Source: Bacillota bacterium
GTDB lineage: Bacteria > Bacillota > Bacilli > Paenibacillales > NBRC-103111
Assembly (NCBI GenBank): GCA_023386955.1
Contig: JAEWIS010000024.1
Coordinates: 1 to 64,000, forward strand
DNA: 64,000 nt
Direction of reading: 5' to 3'
Below are positions 54,730-62,161 of the stretch, piece after piece (position 1 is the first letter of the stretch; every line of letters starts with the position of its first letter). The notes below the pieces were generated by a model. That model worked only from the letters and a program-made list of their open reading frames with translations, made no database searches and was not told the DNA's origin. Position numbers and translations under genes: made by a program.

Positions 54730-57180
54730 ATGACAGCCAGGAAGGATGAAGGCGTTTCGTATGCAGCAGACCGGTTTATCCCCTATTATCTGCTTTCGGG
54801 TCCCCGGTTAACGGAATGGAAGGATGAGGCCGCTGACAAAAACCAGCTCCGTTACGAAAAGCATCTGCGTTCCATTTTGGCGGAGCACGGTCTGCCTGCC
54901 CCATGTGACGGCATCCGGCTGGGGGAGCCCAGCGAGCTGGACATCCCTTGGGAGCTTCATCAGGCTGCCGGGGGCTTTATCAATCTTCCCATGTTTTCGC
55001 GGACGCCCCACAGGGTGGAGTTTTTGGCTGCTGCGGTCCTGGAGGCAGAGGAAAAGCTGATGGTGCCTGTGTATGTTTGGACCTATGCCGCTGTAGAGCT
55101 CTGGCTGAACGGAATGCTGGCGGCATCGGAGGCGGAGCCTGTTTACAAGCCCATCCGCAGGCTGGAGGCGCAGCTGGAGCTGAAGCCCGGAGCCAATCTG
55201 CTGATTCTCCGGGTACAGAATCTGGCCATCCGAGACACGCGCAATATCATCGGAGTGGAGCTTCTGGCGCATACGGACAAAATCCGGTTTGAGCTGCCTG
55301 ATTCCGGTGAAGCCCGCCCATTAATGGAGCTGGACCGGTGGCTTGGGGGGATCTCTCTATATAAGGGGAGACTCCGGCTTCCTCCGGCGCCGCCCTGCAT
55401 CATCCGGCTTGCCTATGAAGGAGATGGGCTTGCGGAGGAATCCGAGAATATAATCGGTGCGGAAACCGTGGAATTGCGTCCGGAGAGGACCATGATTGTG
55501 GTCAGCGGAGAGATTGAAGGAATCCGGCGTTTCCGGCGGATAGAGCTGCTCCATCATAAGCGGCCCGCTAAGACAGTGTCTCCCGGGATTTTGGTTAATG
55601 AAGGGACTAGCGGGCATGCCCATACCCGGCGTATGTATGCGGAGCTGGCGGGTTTGGGGTTGGAGGAGGAGTACCGTCCGCTGCGGTTCGGATTGTTTTA
55701 TGTTCTGGCCCGGCGGATGCTGGGGAGCCAGGGGCCTCACGACCTGCAGCATCTCCGCACGGCGCTGGACCAGATCCGGAGGCGGGAGGATTGCTCGGAT
55801 TTTTTTCTGGCCGGGCTGCTGAGAATGATGGAATTTTCTCTTCTGCCGGAAGAATTGCTGCCTGAGGCGGAGGAGGCTGTTCTGGCCTACCGGTACTGGA
55901 TGACGGAGGATGGCACGGACGGTATGTGCTTCTGGAGCGAGAATCATGCGCTGATGTTTTATGTATGCGCTTATATGGCGGGAAGGCGTTATCCAGGGAG
56001 ATGTTTCCTCCGGTCCGGCAGATCGGGAGAAGAGGTTGCTGCTGTCGCCCTGGACCGTGTGCGGCAATGGCTGGAGGATGTGGAGGAGTACGGCTTCGAG
56101 GAATTCTTAAGCGCGGATTATATGTGCGTTACCTTGGGCGCACTGCTGAATGTGGCAGACTTCATGGAAGAGCCTGAGGCGCGGCGGGCCGAAGCTCTCT
56201 TGAATCTGATGCTGCAGCAGATTGCGGCGCATACCTTCCGCGGGTCGATGATTGCTCCCCAGGGCCGGGTATACCGCTCGGTGATCCTTCCTTTTACCCA
56301 ATCGGTGCAAGCGCTGGTCCATCTGGCCAATCCCGGGGCGCCTTATGGAAACAGCGAATGGATGGTCTTTATGATGGACAGCCGCTACAAGCTTCCGGAA
56401 GGGCTGGGAGGGCTGATGGAGCAGACTCAGACACTGGCTTATCAGACGGGCAATGCCTGGGTGAAGCTGGTGAAGAAGCGGGATTATGCGCTGACCTCTG
56501 TGCAATCTCCGCGCAGGGATCAGGCTCCCCGGTTCTGGGAGAATGTGATGCTGGAGCCGGGAGTGGACATGGAATCCAACGCTTACGTGAAATCCCTGAA
56601 TGAAAGCTTCCACGGCACCACCCGTTTCGAGCCGGGCGTTTACGGCTATCAGCAGCATATGTGGACGGCGGCCTTGGACGGGGAGACGCTGATTTTCGCC
56701 AACCATCCCGGAGAGGCTTCGGATGACGGGGGGATGCGGCCGGGTTATTGGTACGGCAACGGGATTATGCCTGCTGTCCGGCAGGAGGGCAGTCTCTTGG
56801 GGGCGGTATATGTGATCGATGACCGGCATCCTATCGGGTTCACCCATCTGTTTTTCCCGCTGGAGAAGCTGGACCGGTGGGAGCGGCAGGGCTCATGGTT
56901 GTTCGGTCAAAAGGGCAAAGGCTGTGTGGGGGTATGGTGCAGCGCGCCGCTGGTTGCCCATCACGACCGGATCTTCCACTGCGAGCAGCGGGCTTATGCC
57001 CGCCGCGCGGCTTATCTGTGCCAATGCGGCTCGGTAGAGGAGTATGGCAGTTTGGAAGCATTTTCCGCCTATTGCCGGGAACTGGCACCCCGGTTCGACG
57101 AAACGGAGCTTTGCCTGACCGCCGACGGCTGCTTCGAGCTCTGGTATGAGGCGTGTGACAACAAGACGCAATATATGTAA
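54730..57180 (+). CDS. Large protein of unrecognised family, possibly carbohydrate-active
   Basis: Predicted 816-residue protein I cannot assign. There is no signal peptide or membrane segment, so it should be cytoplasmic. Residues 1-250 look beta-rich (VYVWTYAAVELWLNG, LEAQLELKPGANLLILRVQN resemble a jelly-roll/galactose-binding domain). Residues 290-560 look alpha-helical with repeated hairpins, including CFWSENHALMFYVCAYM, suggestive of an alpha/alpha toroid as in polysaccharide lyases and heparinase II/III-like enzymes. The rest is beta-rich with HGTTRFEPGVYGYQQHMW and FANHPGEASDD. GGAGGAG precedes the ATG. Coming last after a sugar transporter and its two-component system, it may act on the imported sugar. 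Confidence 0.6.
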   Translation: MTARKDEGVSYAADRFIPYYLLSGPRLTEWKDEAADKNQLRYEKHLRSILAEHGLPAPCDGIRLGEPSELDIPWELHQAAGGFINLPMFSRTPHRVEFLAAAVLEAEEKLMVPVYVWTYAAVELWLNGMLAASEAEPVYKPIRRLEAQLELKPGANLLILRVQNLAIRDTRNIIGVELLAHTDKIRFELPDSGEARPLMELDRWLGGISLYKGRLRLPPAPPCIIRLAYEGDGLAEESENIIGAETVELRPERTMIVVSGEIEGIRRFRRIELLHHKRPAKTVSPGILVNEGTSGHAHTRRMYAELAGLGLEEEYRPLRFGLFYVLARRMLGSQGPHDLQHLRTALDQIRRREDCSDFFLAGLLRMMEFSLLPEELLPEAEEAVLAYRYWMTEDGTDGMCFWSENHALMFYVCAYMAGRRYPGRCFLRSGRSGEEVAAVALDRVRQWLEDVEEYGFEEFLSADYMCVTLGALLNVADFMEEPEARRAEALLNLMLQQIAAHTFRGSMIAPQGRVYRSVILPFTQSVQALVHLANPGAPYGNSEWMVFMMDSRYKLPEGLGGLMEQTQTLAYQTGNAWVKLVKKRDYALTSVQSPRRDQAPRFWENVMLEPGVDMESNAYVKSLNESFHGTTRFEPGVYGYQQHMWTAALDGETLIFANHPGEASDDGGMRPGYWYGNGIMPAVRQEGSLLGAVYVIDDRHPIGFTHLFFPLEKLDRWERQGSWLFGQKGKGCVGVWCSAPLVAHHDRIFHCEQRAYARRAAYLCQCGSVEEYGSLEAFSAYCRELAPRFDETELCLTADGCFELWYEACDNKTQYM

Positions 57181-57189
57181 AGGGTTACG

Positions 57190-57230
57190 AACAGCACCTT
57201 CGGCTTTGCGGCCGCCGGGTGCTGTTTTGT
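57190..57230 (+). terminator. Terminator after the 816-residue gene
   Basis: AACAGCACC pairs with GGTGCTGTT around a 19-base loop, followed by a T-rich stretch. Confidence 0.65.
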
Positions 57231-57386
57231 TAAGCTGATGAATGTGCAAGCTGCCTTATCCGCTGCACCGAAGGAAAATTCACGCTGACCGGACATTTTG
57301 CCCGGGCGGCTCATATAATGGGTAATAGCCTGCCCCTTGCGGCCTTCCCGCGAGAACAACTTTGAAAAAGGATCAGTGGTGGTGAT

Positions 57387-57716
57387 ATGGCCATGAAGAT
57401 TTCCGATTTTCAATCGAAGGATGTCATCAATATTGTCGACGGCAAAAAGCTGGGCTCCGTCAATGACCTGGAGCTGGATCTCCGGCAGGGGCGGATCGAG
57501 TCTATTGTGGTTCCCGCGTCCGGCAAGCTGTTCGGTTTTTGGGGGAGCGGTGCCGAAGTGGTCATTCCCTGGCGGAACATTGTGAAGATCGGCATGGATG
57601 TCATTCTGGTGAAGCTGGATGACACCCGGCTGTACCGGGATGAGGAGGAGCGCGACAGAGACCGGGACAAGGAAAGGGACCGTGACTACGGCCGGTCCAA
57701 CTACAGGGACAGGTAG
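57387..57716 (+). CDS. ylmC: YlmC/YmxH-family PRC-barrel protein
   Basis: Predicted 109-residue small protein with a PRC-barrel fold, known from sporulating Firmicutes but of unclear function. MKISDFQSKDVINIVDGKKLG, GSVNDLELDLRQGRI and EVVIPWRNIVKIGMDVILVKL match B. subtilis YlmC closely. Residues from about 85 form a low-complexity tail of alternating Asp/Arg/Glu that the Bacillus protein (about 80 residues) lacks. It starts the ylmCDEFGH-divIVA block. A CATATAAT element about 75 bases upstream could be part of a sporulation promoter, but I see no good -35. Confidence 0.85.
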   Translation: MAMKISDFQSKDVINIVDGKKLGSVNDLELDLRQGRIESIVVPASGKLFGFWGSGAEVVIPWRNIVKIGMDVILVKLDDTRLYRDEEERDRDRDKERDRDYGRSNYRDR

Positions 57717-57767
57717 GCGTCGGCATATGCTGCCGCCTTCCCTGTTGGCTTGCTGCGCGGGGGAGCT

Positions 57768-57840
57768 GGATATGAAATTTCGCATATAATTCGGAGAGAA
57801 TAGTCCCGGCGGCTATTTATATATGAAAAATCAAGTCACT
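57768..57840 (+). repeat. Second, decayed cluster of the 52-bp palindromic repeat (family A)
   Basis: ATATGAAATTTCGCATATAA starts at 57770 and TATATATGAAAAATCA lies at 57818-57833; the ATATGAAA parts are 51 bases apart, the same period as the array at 32837. The palindrome of the second copy is broken on its right side. The stretch between is again GC-rich in its middle (CCCGGCGGC). It lies between ylmC and pgeF. Confidence 0.6.
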
Positions 57841-58005
57841 TTGGAATGCAGCCGTTGGCGGAAGCACCTGCATGGAATGACGGGATGATAACCGGAGTTG
57901 GAGCCCCTAGCGGTGATGGGACAGGACGCCATGCTTCAAGTTACCCCGTTCGTGGTATAATGATTAAGCTATTCGTTGGAAACGTGCATGCTTACAGGAG
58001 GAATT

Positions 58006-58839
58006 ATGGAACCTTTTGTTCAATATACAGCGGAGAATGGCGTGGAGCTCTACCGGCTGGACGGCTGGCTGAGCAGGTTTCCCGGTCTCTCCGCAGGCTT
58101 TACGGGAAGGAACGGGGGAACCGGCAGCACACCTTATGCCACCCTTAATCTGGGCCTGCATGTGGACGACGAGCCGGCTGTGGTGGTGGATAACCGAAGG
58201 CTGCTGGCAGATGCATTGGGAACCACTCTGGGGTCCTGGACGTATGGGGAGCAGGTTCATGGGGCCCGGGTGCTGACGGTGGAGCCGGGCCATAGGGGAC
58301 GCGGTACCCTTGAGCAGGCCGATGCTTTCCCGGAGGCCGACGCCTTCATTACCGCAGAGCAGGGCATTATGATGGCCGCCCTGTTCGCGGATTGTGTGCC
58401 CTTGTTTTTTCTTGATCCTGTCCATCAGGCGGTTGGGCTTGCCCATGCCGGCTGGAAGGGGACGGTGCAGCAGATCGCACGGTTTACCGCAGAAGCCATG
58501 GCGCAAACCTTCGGCACCCGCCCGGCGGAGCTTTATGCCGCCATCGGTCCCTCCATTGGAGCCTGCTGTTACGAGGTGGATGACCGTGTTACGGACAGCG
58601 TCACCGCCCAAACCGGCCTTCAGGGGGAGCCCTTTTTTCGTCCGAGCCCAGTCAATCCGGGGAAATTCATGCTGAACTTGCAAGAAATAAACCGGAAAAT
58701 TATGATAGAAGCAGGAATTTTGCCGCAACATATCGAAATGACTAAGTTATGCACCAGCTGTGCCGTATCCCAATTTTTCTCCCACCGGAAGGAAAACGGG
58801 CGGACCGGACGGATGGCTGCATGGATCGGTTGGGTTTGA
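58006..58839 (+). CDS. pgeF: Peptidoglycan editing factor PgeF / YfiH-family purine enzyme
   Basis: Predicted 277-residue copper/zinc-type oxidoreductase-fold protein (YlmD, YfiH/LACC1 family). Members act on purine nucleosides or remove mis-incorporated amino acids from peptidoglycan precursors. Metal-binding motifs are GEQVHGARV, FADCVPLFFLDPVHQAVGLAHAGWKG and IGPSIGACCYEV; the C-terminus has CTSC and FFSHRKENGRTGRMAAWI. ATG at 58006 follows AGGAGG directly; an in-frame ATG 30 bases upstream has no ribosome site. Confidence 0.9.
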   Translation: MEPFVQYTAENGVELYRLDGWLSRFPGLSAGFTGRNGGTGSTPYATLNLGLHVDDEPAVVVDNRRLLADALGTTLGSWTYGEQVHGARVLTVEPGHRGRGTLEQADAFPEADAFITAEQGIMMAALFADCVPLFFLDPVHQAVGLAHAGWKGTVQQIARFTAEAMAQTFGTRPAELYAAIGPSIGACCYEVDDRVTDSVTAQTGLQGEPFFRPSPVNPGKFMLNLQEINRKIMIEAGILPQHIEMTKLCTSCAVSQFFSHRKENGRTGRMAAWIGWV

Positions 58840-58864
58840 CAGAGTGGTTGAAGGAGACGTTGGA

Positions 58865-59554
58865 ATGGACATGGAAGGCAGACTGGCTGCCATACGCAGC
58901 CGGATTGAAGCGGCATGCCGCCGTTCCGGCCGACAGCCGGAGGAGGTAACGCTCATTGCCGTAACCAAATATACCTCCCTGGAAACAGCGGAGGCGGTGC
59001 TGGCTGCGGGACTTACGGACATTGGCGAAAACCGCTGGCAGGATGTGAAGCCCAAGTGGGAAGCGATTGGGGACCGAGCGGTTTGGCATTTTATCGGCAG
59101 CCTGCAGACCAATAAGGTGAAGGATGTTATCGGCAAGTTTGCCTACATCCATTCCCTGGACAGGCTTTCCCTGGCGGAGGAATTGAACCGGAAGGCCGGA
59201 GCGCTTGGACTGGAGCCGGTGAAATGCTTCATCCAATTGAATATCTCAGGTGAGGACACGAAACACGGGCTTGCTCCGGAGGGCTTGGAGGAATTCGCCC
59301 GGCAGCTGGCGGAATTGCCATACATACGTGTAGTCGGCCTCATGACCATGGCACCCCTCACGGGCGGACCGGACCGTGCAAGACCGGTTTTCCGCAGACT
59401 CCGTGAGCTGCGCGAGCAACTGAATGAACAACAGATTTACCCATATGCCGTTACAGAGCTTTCCATGGGAATGTCGGGAGATTTTGAAGCCGCTGTTGAA
59501 GAGGGGGCCACTTATATCCGTTTGGGAACCGTTCTGGTTGGCAGCCAGAGCTGA
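58865..59554 (+). CDS. ylmE: PLP homeostasis protein, YggS/PLPBP family
   Basis: Predicted 229-residue single-domain PLP-binding protein. VTLIAVTKYTSLETAEAVL holds the PLP Lys, then IGENRWQDVKPKWEAIGD, WHFIGSLQTNKVKDVIG, LNISGEDTKHGLAPEGL, and ELSMGMSGDFEAAVEEGATYIRLG at the C-terminus (given in part). It keeps free PLP balanced and has no known enzymatic reaction. ATG at 58865 has AAGGAG 8 bases upstream. Same order as in B. subtilis between ylmD and sepF. Confidence 0.92.
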   Translation: MDMEGRLAAIRSRIEAACRRSGRQPEEVTLIAVTKYTSLETAEAVLAAGLTDIGENRWQDVKPKWEAIGDRAVWHFIGSLQTNKVKDVIGKFAYIHSLDRLSLAEELNRKAGALGLEPVKCFIQLNISGEDTKHGLAPEGLEEFARQLAELPYIRVVGLMTMAPLTGGPDRARPVFRRLRELREQLNEQQIYPYAVTELSMGMSGDFEAAVEEGATYIRLGTVLVGSQS

Positions 59555-59628
59555 CGGGAAGGGCCTTGGCCGGTCCGGCGCAATACCGCCGGGTTGTTAT
59601 TAACCACGCCATAAGGAGGTATGCTAAG

Positions 59629-60054
59629 ATGGGCGTTATGAACCGCATTATGAATCTGATCGGCCTGCAGGAGGAAGAGGAGATTATCGAGCGGGAGCAG
59701 GTGGTGGAGCAGCATGACGAGCCTGAAACCAATCCGTTCGAAGCCCGTAGAAATAAGGGCAATGTTGTGAGTATTCATTCCCAGAAGAACCTGAGAATGA
59801 TTATGAGCGAACCCCGCAATTACGAGGATACCCAGGATATTGCGGACCATCTGCGCTCCCGGCGCTCTGTGGTGGTGAATCTGCACAAGGCCCGGCAGGA
59901 CCAGGCGGTCCGTATAGTGGACTTCCTCAGCGGAACCGTTTATGCTTTGAATGGGACGATTACCAAGGTCGGACCGAATATTTTTCTGTGTACGCCGGAT
60001 AACGTGGACATTCTTGGAGCGATAACCGATTCGGCGGAGGCGGATGAATTATGA
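59629..60054 (+). CDS. sepF: Cell division protein SepF
   Basis: Predicted 141-residue FtsZ-binding protein that forms rings and anchors FtsZ to the membrane. MGVMNRIMNLIGLQEEEE is the amphipathic N-terminal membrane anchor. The conserved globular domain runs from about residue 55 (RMIMSEPRNYEDTQDIADHL, RSVVVNLHKARQDQAVRIVDFLSG, NIFLCTP). The start at 59629 has AAGGAGG 9 bases upstream. Confidence 0.93.
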   Translation: MGVMNRIMNLIGLQEEEEIIEREQVVEQHDEPETNPFEARRNKGNVVSIHSQKNLRMIMSEPRNYEDTQDIADHLRSRRSVVVNLHKARQDQAVRIVDFLSGTVYALNGTITKVGPNIFLCTPDNVDILGAITDSAEADEL

Positions 60055-60080
60055 TTTTATACTAGCAGACCGGGGTGAAG

Positions 60081-60359
60081 ATGTTGATCGACGAGATTGT
60101 TAATTACCTCAAGACGATTTATTACTTCATGATTATTGCGTACGTCTTCATGTCCTGGCTTCCCAACGTCCGCGAAAGCTTCGTGGGCGAATGGCTGGGC
60201 AAGCTGGTAGAGCCCTATCTGAAGCCCTTCCGCAAAATTATCCCGCCCATCGGCGGTATGCTGGATATCTCGCCCATCGTGGCGCTGATTGCGCTGGAAT
60301 TTGTGGCGGAGGGCATTAAAGCCGTTCTCGGACTGATTCTGAGCCCTTTTGGCCTGTAG
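60081..60359 (+). CDS. ylmG: YggT-family membrane protein YlmG
   Basis: Predicted 92-residue membrane protein with two hydrophobic segments: YYFMIIAYVFMSWLPN and ISPIVALIALEFVAEGIKAVLG. The phrase YLKPFRKIIPPIGGMLDISP between them is the YggT signature. Linked to membrane or division-site organisation in other organisms; exact role unknown. The ATG at 60081 is preferred with GGGG just upstream; a GTG two codons earlier is possible. Confidence 0.9.
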   Translation: MLIDEIVNYLKTIYYFMIIAYVFMSWLPNVRESFVGEWLGKLVEPYLKPFRKIIPPIGGMLDISPIVALIALEFVAEGIKAVLGLILSPFGL

Positions 60360-60375
60360 GCTGGGGGGCTTTCGC

Positions 60376-61152
60376 ATGGAACGGGAATGGATTGCGCATT
60401 TTCACGACGACGAGAAGAGTTTTGTGGACAAAGCCTGGGACTGGATCCAGCGGGCGGAAAACCATACGGTGAAACGGACGGATTTTCTGGATCCGCGGCA
60501 GTGCTTTATTGTGGAATCCTTGGCCAACCGGGCGGATGTAAATCTGCATATGGACGGCGGTTATCCCGGCGCAGAGCGCAAACGGGCGGTTTTTGCCCCG
60601 GCTTACCGGGACCCTGCGGAAGAGGACATGGGCATTGCGGTGTTGGAGATCACCTCGCCGGACAGCCGGTTTGCCGAGCTTGAGCATGGTGATTTTATGG
60701 GCTCCATTCTCGGTCTTGGCGTCAAACGGGACAAGGTGGGGGATATCCATGTGTTGGGGGATGCCTGCCATATCCTGGTCGCCAAGGAGATTGCCGATTA
60801 TTTCAGCATGAATCTGTTCCAGGTGCACCGCTTGGGCGTAAGTACGTCGATTTTGCCTGCGGCTGAGCTTAGGACCGCGGAAACCAAACTGGAGGAGGTC
60901 TCCTTATCCGTGGCATCCTTGCGTCTTGACGGCATTGCCAGCGATGTGTGGCATCTGTCCAGAGCCAAGATCCTGATCCCCATCAAAGCCGGCCGCTGCC
61001 GCTTGAATTGGAAGGTGGAGGAGGATCCCAGCGCCCCGCTGAAGGACGGCGATGTGGTTTCGCTGCAGGGCTTCGGGCGTTTTAAGGTGCTGGAGATCGA
61101 GGGCACAACCAAAAAAGGACGGGTCCGCGTAAAAATCGGCAGGTATCTCTAA
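60376..61152 (+). CDS. ylmH: S4-domain RNA-binding protein YlmH
   Basis: Predicted 258-residue RNA-binding protein. The N-terminal part contains WIQRAENHTVKRTDFLDPRQ and LGVKRDKVGDIHVLGD, and the S4 domain covers about residues 185-250 (VSLSVASLRLDGIASDVWHLSR, LKDGDVVSLQGFGRFKVLEI). YlmH has been linked to rescue or quality control of stalled ribosomes in B. subtilis. ATG at 60376 follows GGGGGG by 7 bases. Confidence 0.9.
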   Translation: MEREWIAHFHDDEKSFVDKAWDWIQRAENHTVKRTDFLDPRQCFIVESLANRADVNLHMDGGYPGAERKRAVFAPAYRDPAEEDMGIAVLEITSPDSRFAELEHGDFMGSILGLGVKRDKVGDIHVLGDACHILVAKEIADYFSMNLFQVHRLGVSTSILPAAELRTAETKLEEVSLSVASLRLDGIASDVWHLSRAKILIPIKAGRCRLNWKVEEDPSAPLKDGDVVSLQGFGRFKVLEIEGTTKKGRVRVKIGRYL

Positions 61153-61236
61153 GATTTGCGTTCACTACCGGAAGGAATTTCCGCAGGGTGTGTCGAATAC
61201 ATTGGAAATACCGGCTATTTTCTTGGAGGTGCAAGG

Positions 61237-61743
61237 ATGGCATTAACACCGCTGGACATACATAATAAGGAGTTCCGTCATTCGTTTCGCGGTTATGACG
61301 AGGATGAGGTCAACGAGTTTCTGGACCAGGTGATTAAGGATTACGAAGCCCTGATCCGCGAGAATAAAGATCTGGAGAGCCAGATTCAGACCCTCCAGGA
61401 TCGTCTGAACCATTTCACCAATATTGAGGAAACCCTGAGCAAAACCATCATCGTGGCCCAAGAAGCGGCCGACGAGGTGAAGGGCAACGCTAAGAAGGAA
61501 GCCCAGCTCATTATCCGCGAGTCCGAGAAGAATGCGGACCGGATTATCAATGAAGCTCTGGTCAAGTCCGGCAAAATCGCTCTGGAGATCGAGGAGTTGA
61601 AGAAGCAGGCGTCCATCTACCGGACACGGTTCCGGACGCTGCTGGAAGCACAGCTGGAGCTGTTGAAGACGGACAGCTGGGACAGCCTGGAAGGCCGCAG
61701 CATCGAGGAGCGGGAACGGCGGTCCATTGACTCGGTTATTTGA
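61237..61743 (+). CDS. divIVA: Cell division initiation protein DivIVA
   Basis: Predicted 168-residue coiled-coil protein that binds curved membrane at poles and septa. The N-terminal lipid-binding domain reads LTPLDIHNKEFRHSFRGYDE, then DEVNEFLDQVIKDYEALIREN; the rest is coiled coil with EAADEVKGNAKKEAQLIIRE. ATG at 61237 follows GGAGGT. It recruits Min proteins and, in sporulation, chromosome-anchoring factors. Confidence 0.93.
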   Translation: MALTPLDIHNKEFRHSFRGYDEDEVNEFLDQVIKDYEALIRENKDLESQIQTLQDRLNHFTNIEETLSKTIIVAQEAADEVKGNAKKEAQLIIRESEKNADRIINEALVKSGKIALEIEELKKQASIYRTRFRTLLEAQLELLKTDSWDSLEGRSIEERERRSIDSVI

Positions 61744-61760
61744 AATGGGTATACTGTAAA

Positions 61761-61833
61761 CTGACATAACTTGGTCCAAGCCGAAGGCCGGATAAGTTAT
61801 GTCAGCCTCGAAATTGCTGAAGGCAATTTGAGG
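61761..61833 (+). other. Two adjacent strong hairpins between divIVA and the ileS promoter
   Basis: First, CTGACATAACTT (61761-61772) pairs perfectly with AAGTTATGTCAG (61794-61805). Directly after it CCTC and AAATTGC pair with GCAATTT and GAGG (61806-61833) with one bulged G. Neither is followed by a T-run. The left arm plus GGTC recurs at 61845-61855 as part of the ileS promoter region. Confidence 0.6.
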
Positions 61834-61841
61834 GTTAAAGA

Positions 61842-61869
61842 TTGATATAACTTGGTCAACGAATATTTT
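61842..61869 (+). promoter_or_regulatory. Candidate SigA promoter of ileS
   Basis: TTGATA and TATTTT are 16 bases apart; transcription would start just before the T-box stem I. Confidence 0.5.
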
Positions 61870-62134
61870 GATTGCGATGACTGGAACAAGTACGCGCATA
61901 ACCTCCGTTACGCAGCGACCCGGGACATGGTGGAAGCCCGGGAACCGGATGGCGCCGAATATCCTCCAGGAGTATGCTCTGGAACGCCCTGATGCGGCCA
62001 GTATAGAGCATCGGGTGATTCCGTTACGGATCTTACGAGTGAAGCCGCTTCTCTAAAGAGAAGACGGTTTTATGAGGGTGGTACCGCGGGAATAAGACCT
62101 CTCGTCCCTTTGTTTGGGATGGAAGGTCTTTATT
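61870..62134 (+). promoter_or_regulatory. Ile-specific T-box riboswitch
   Basis: Leader RNA that senses uncharged tRNA-Ile and prevents termination before ileS. Stem I includes the pair CCCGGG/CCCGGG with GGTGGAAG at its distal end; the likely specifier is ATC (61961-61963) in GAATATCCTCC, an Ile codon. The T-box core GGGTGGTACCGCGGG is at 62076-62090; its TGGT fits the ACCA end of tRNA-Ile. The terminator (AAGACCT ... AGGTCTT, with TCGTCCC/GGGATGG inside) is at 62096-62133 with T-rich sequence after it. Confidence 0.92.
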
Positions 62135-62161
62135 TTGTTATTAAAGGAGAGTCAGTTTACA

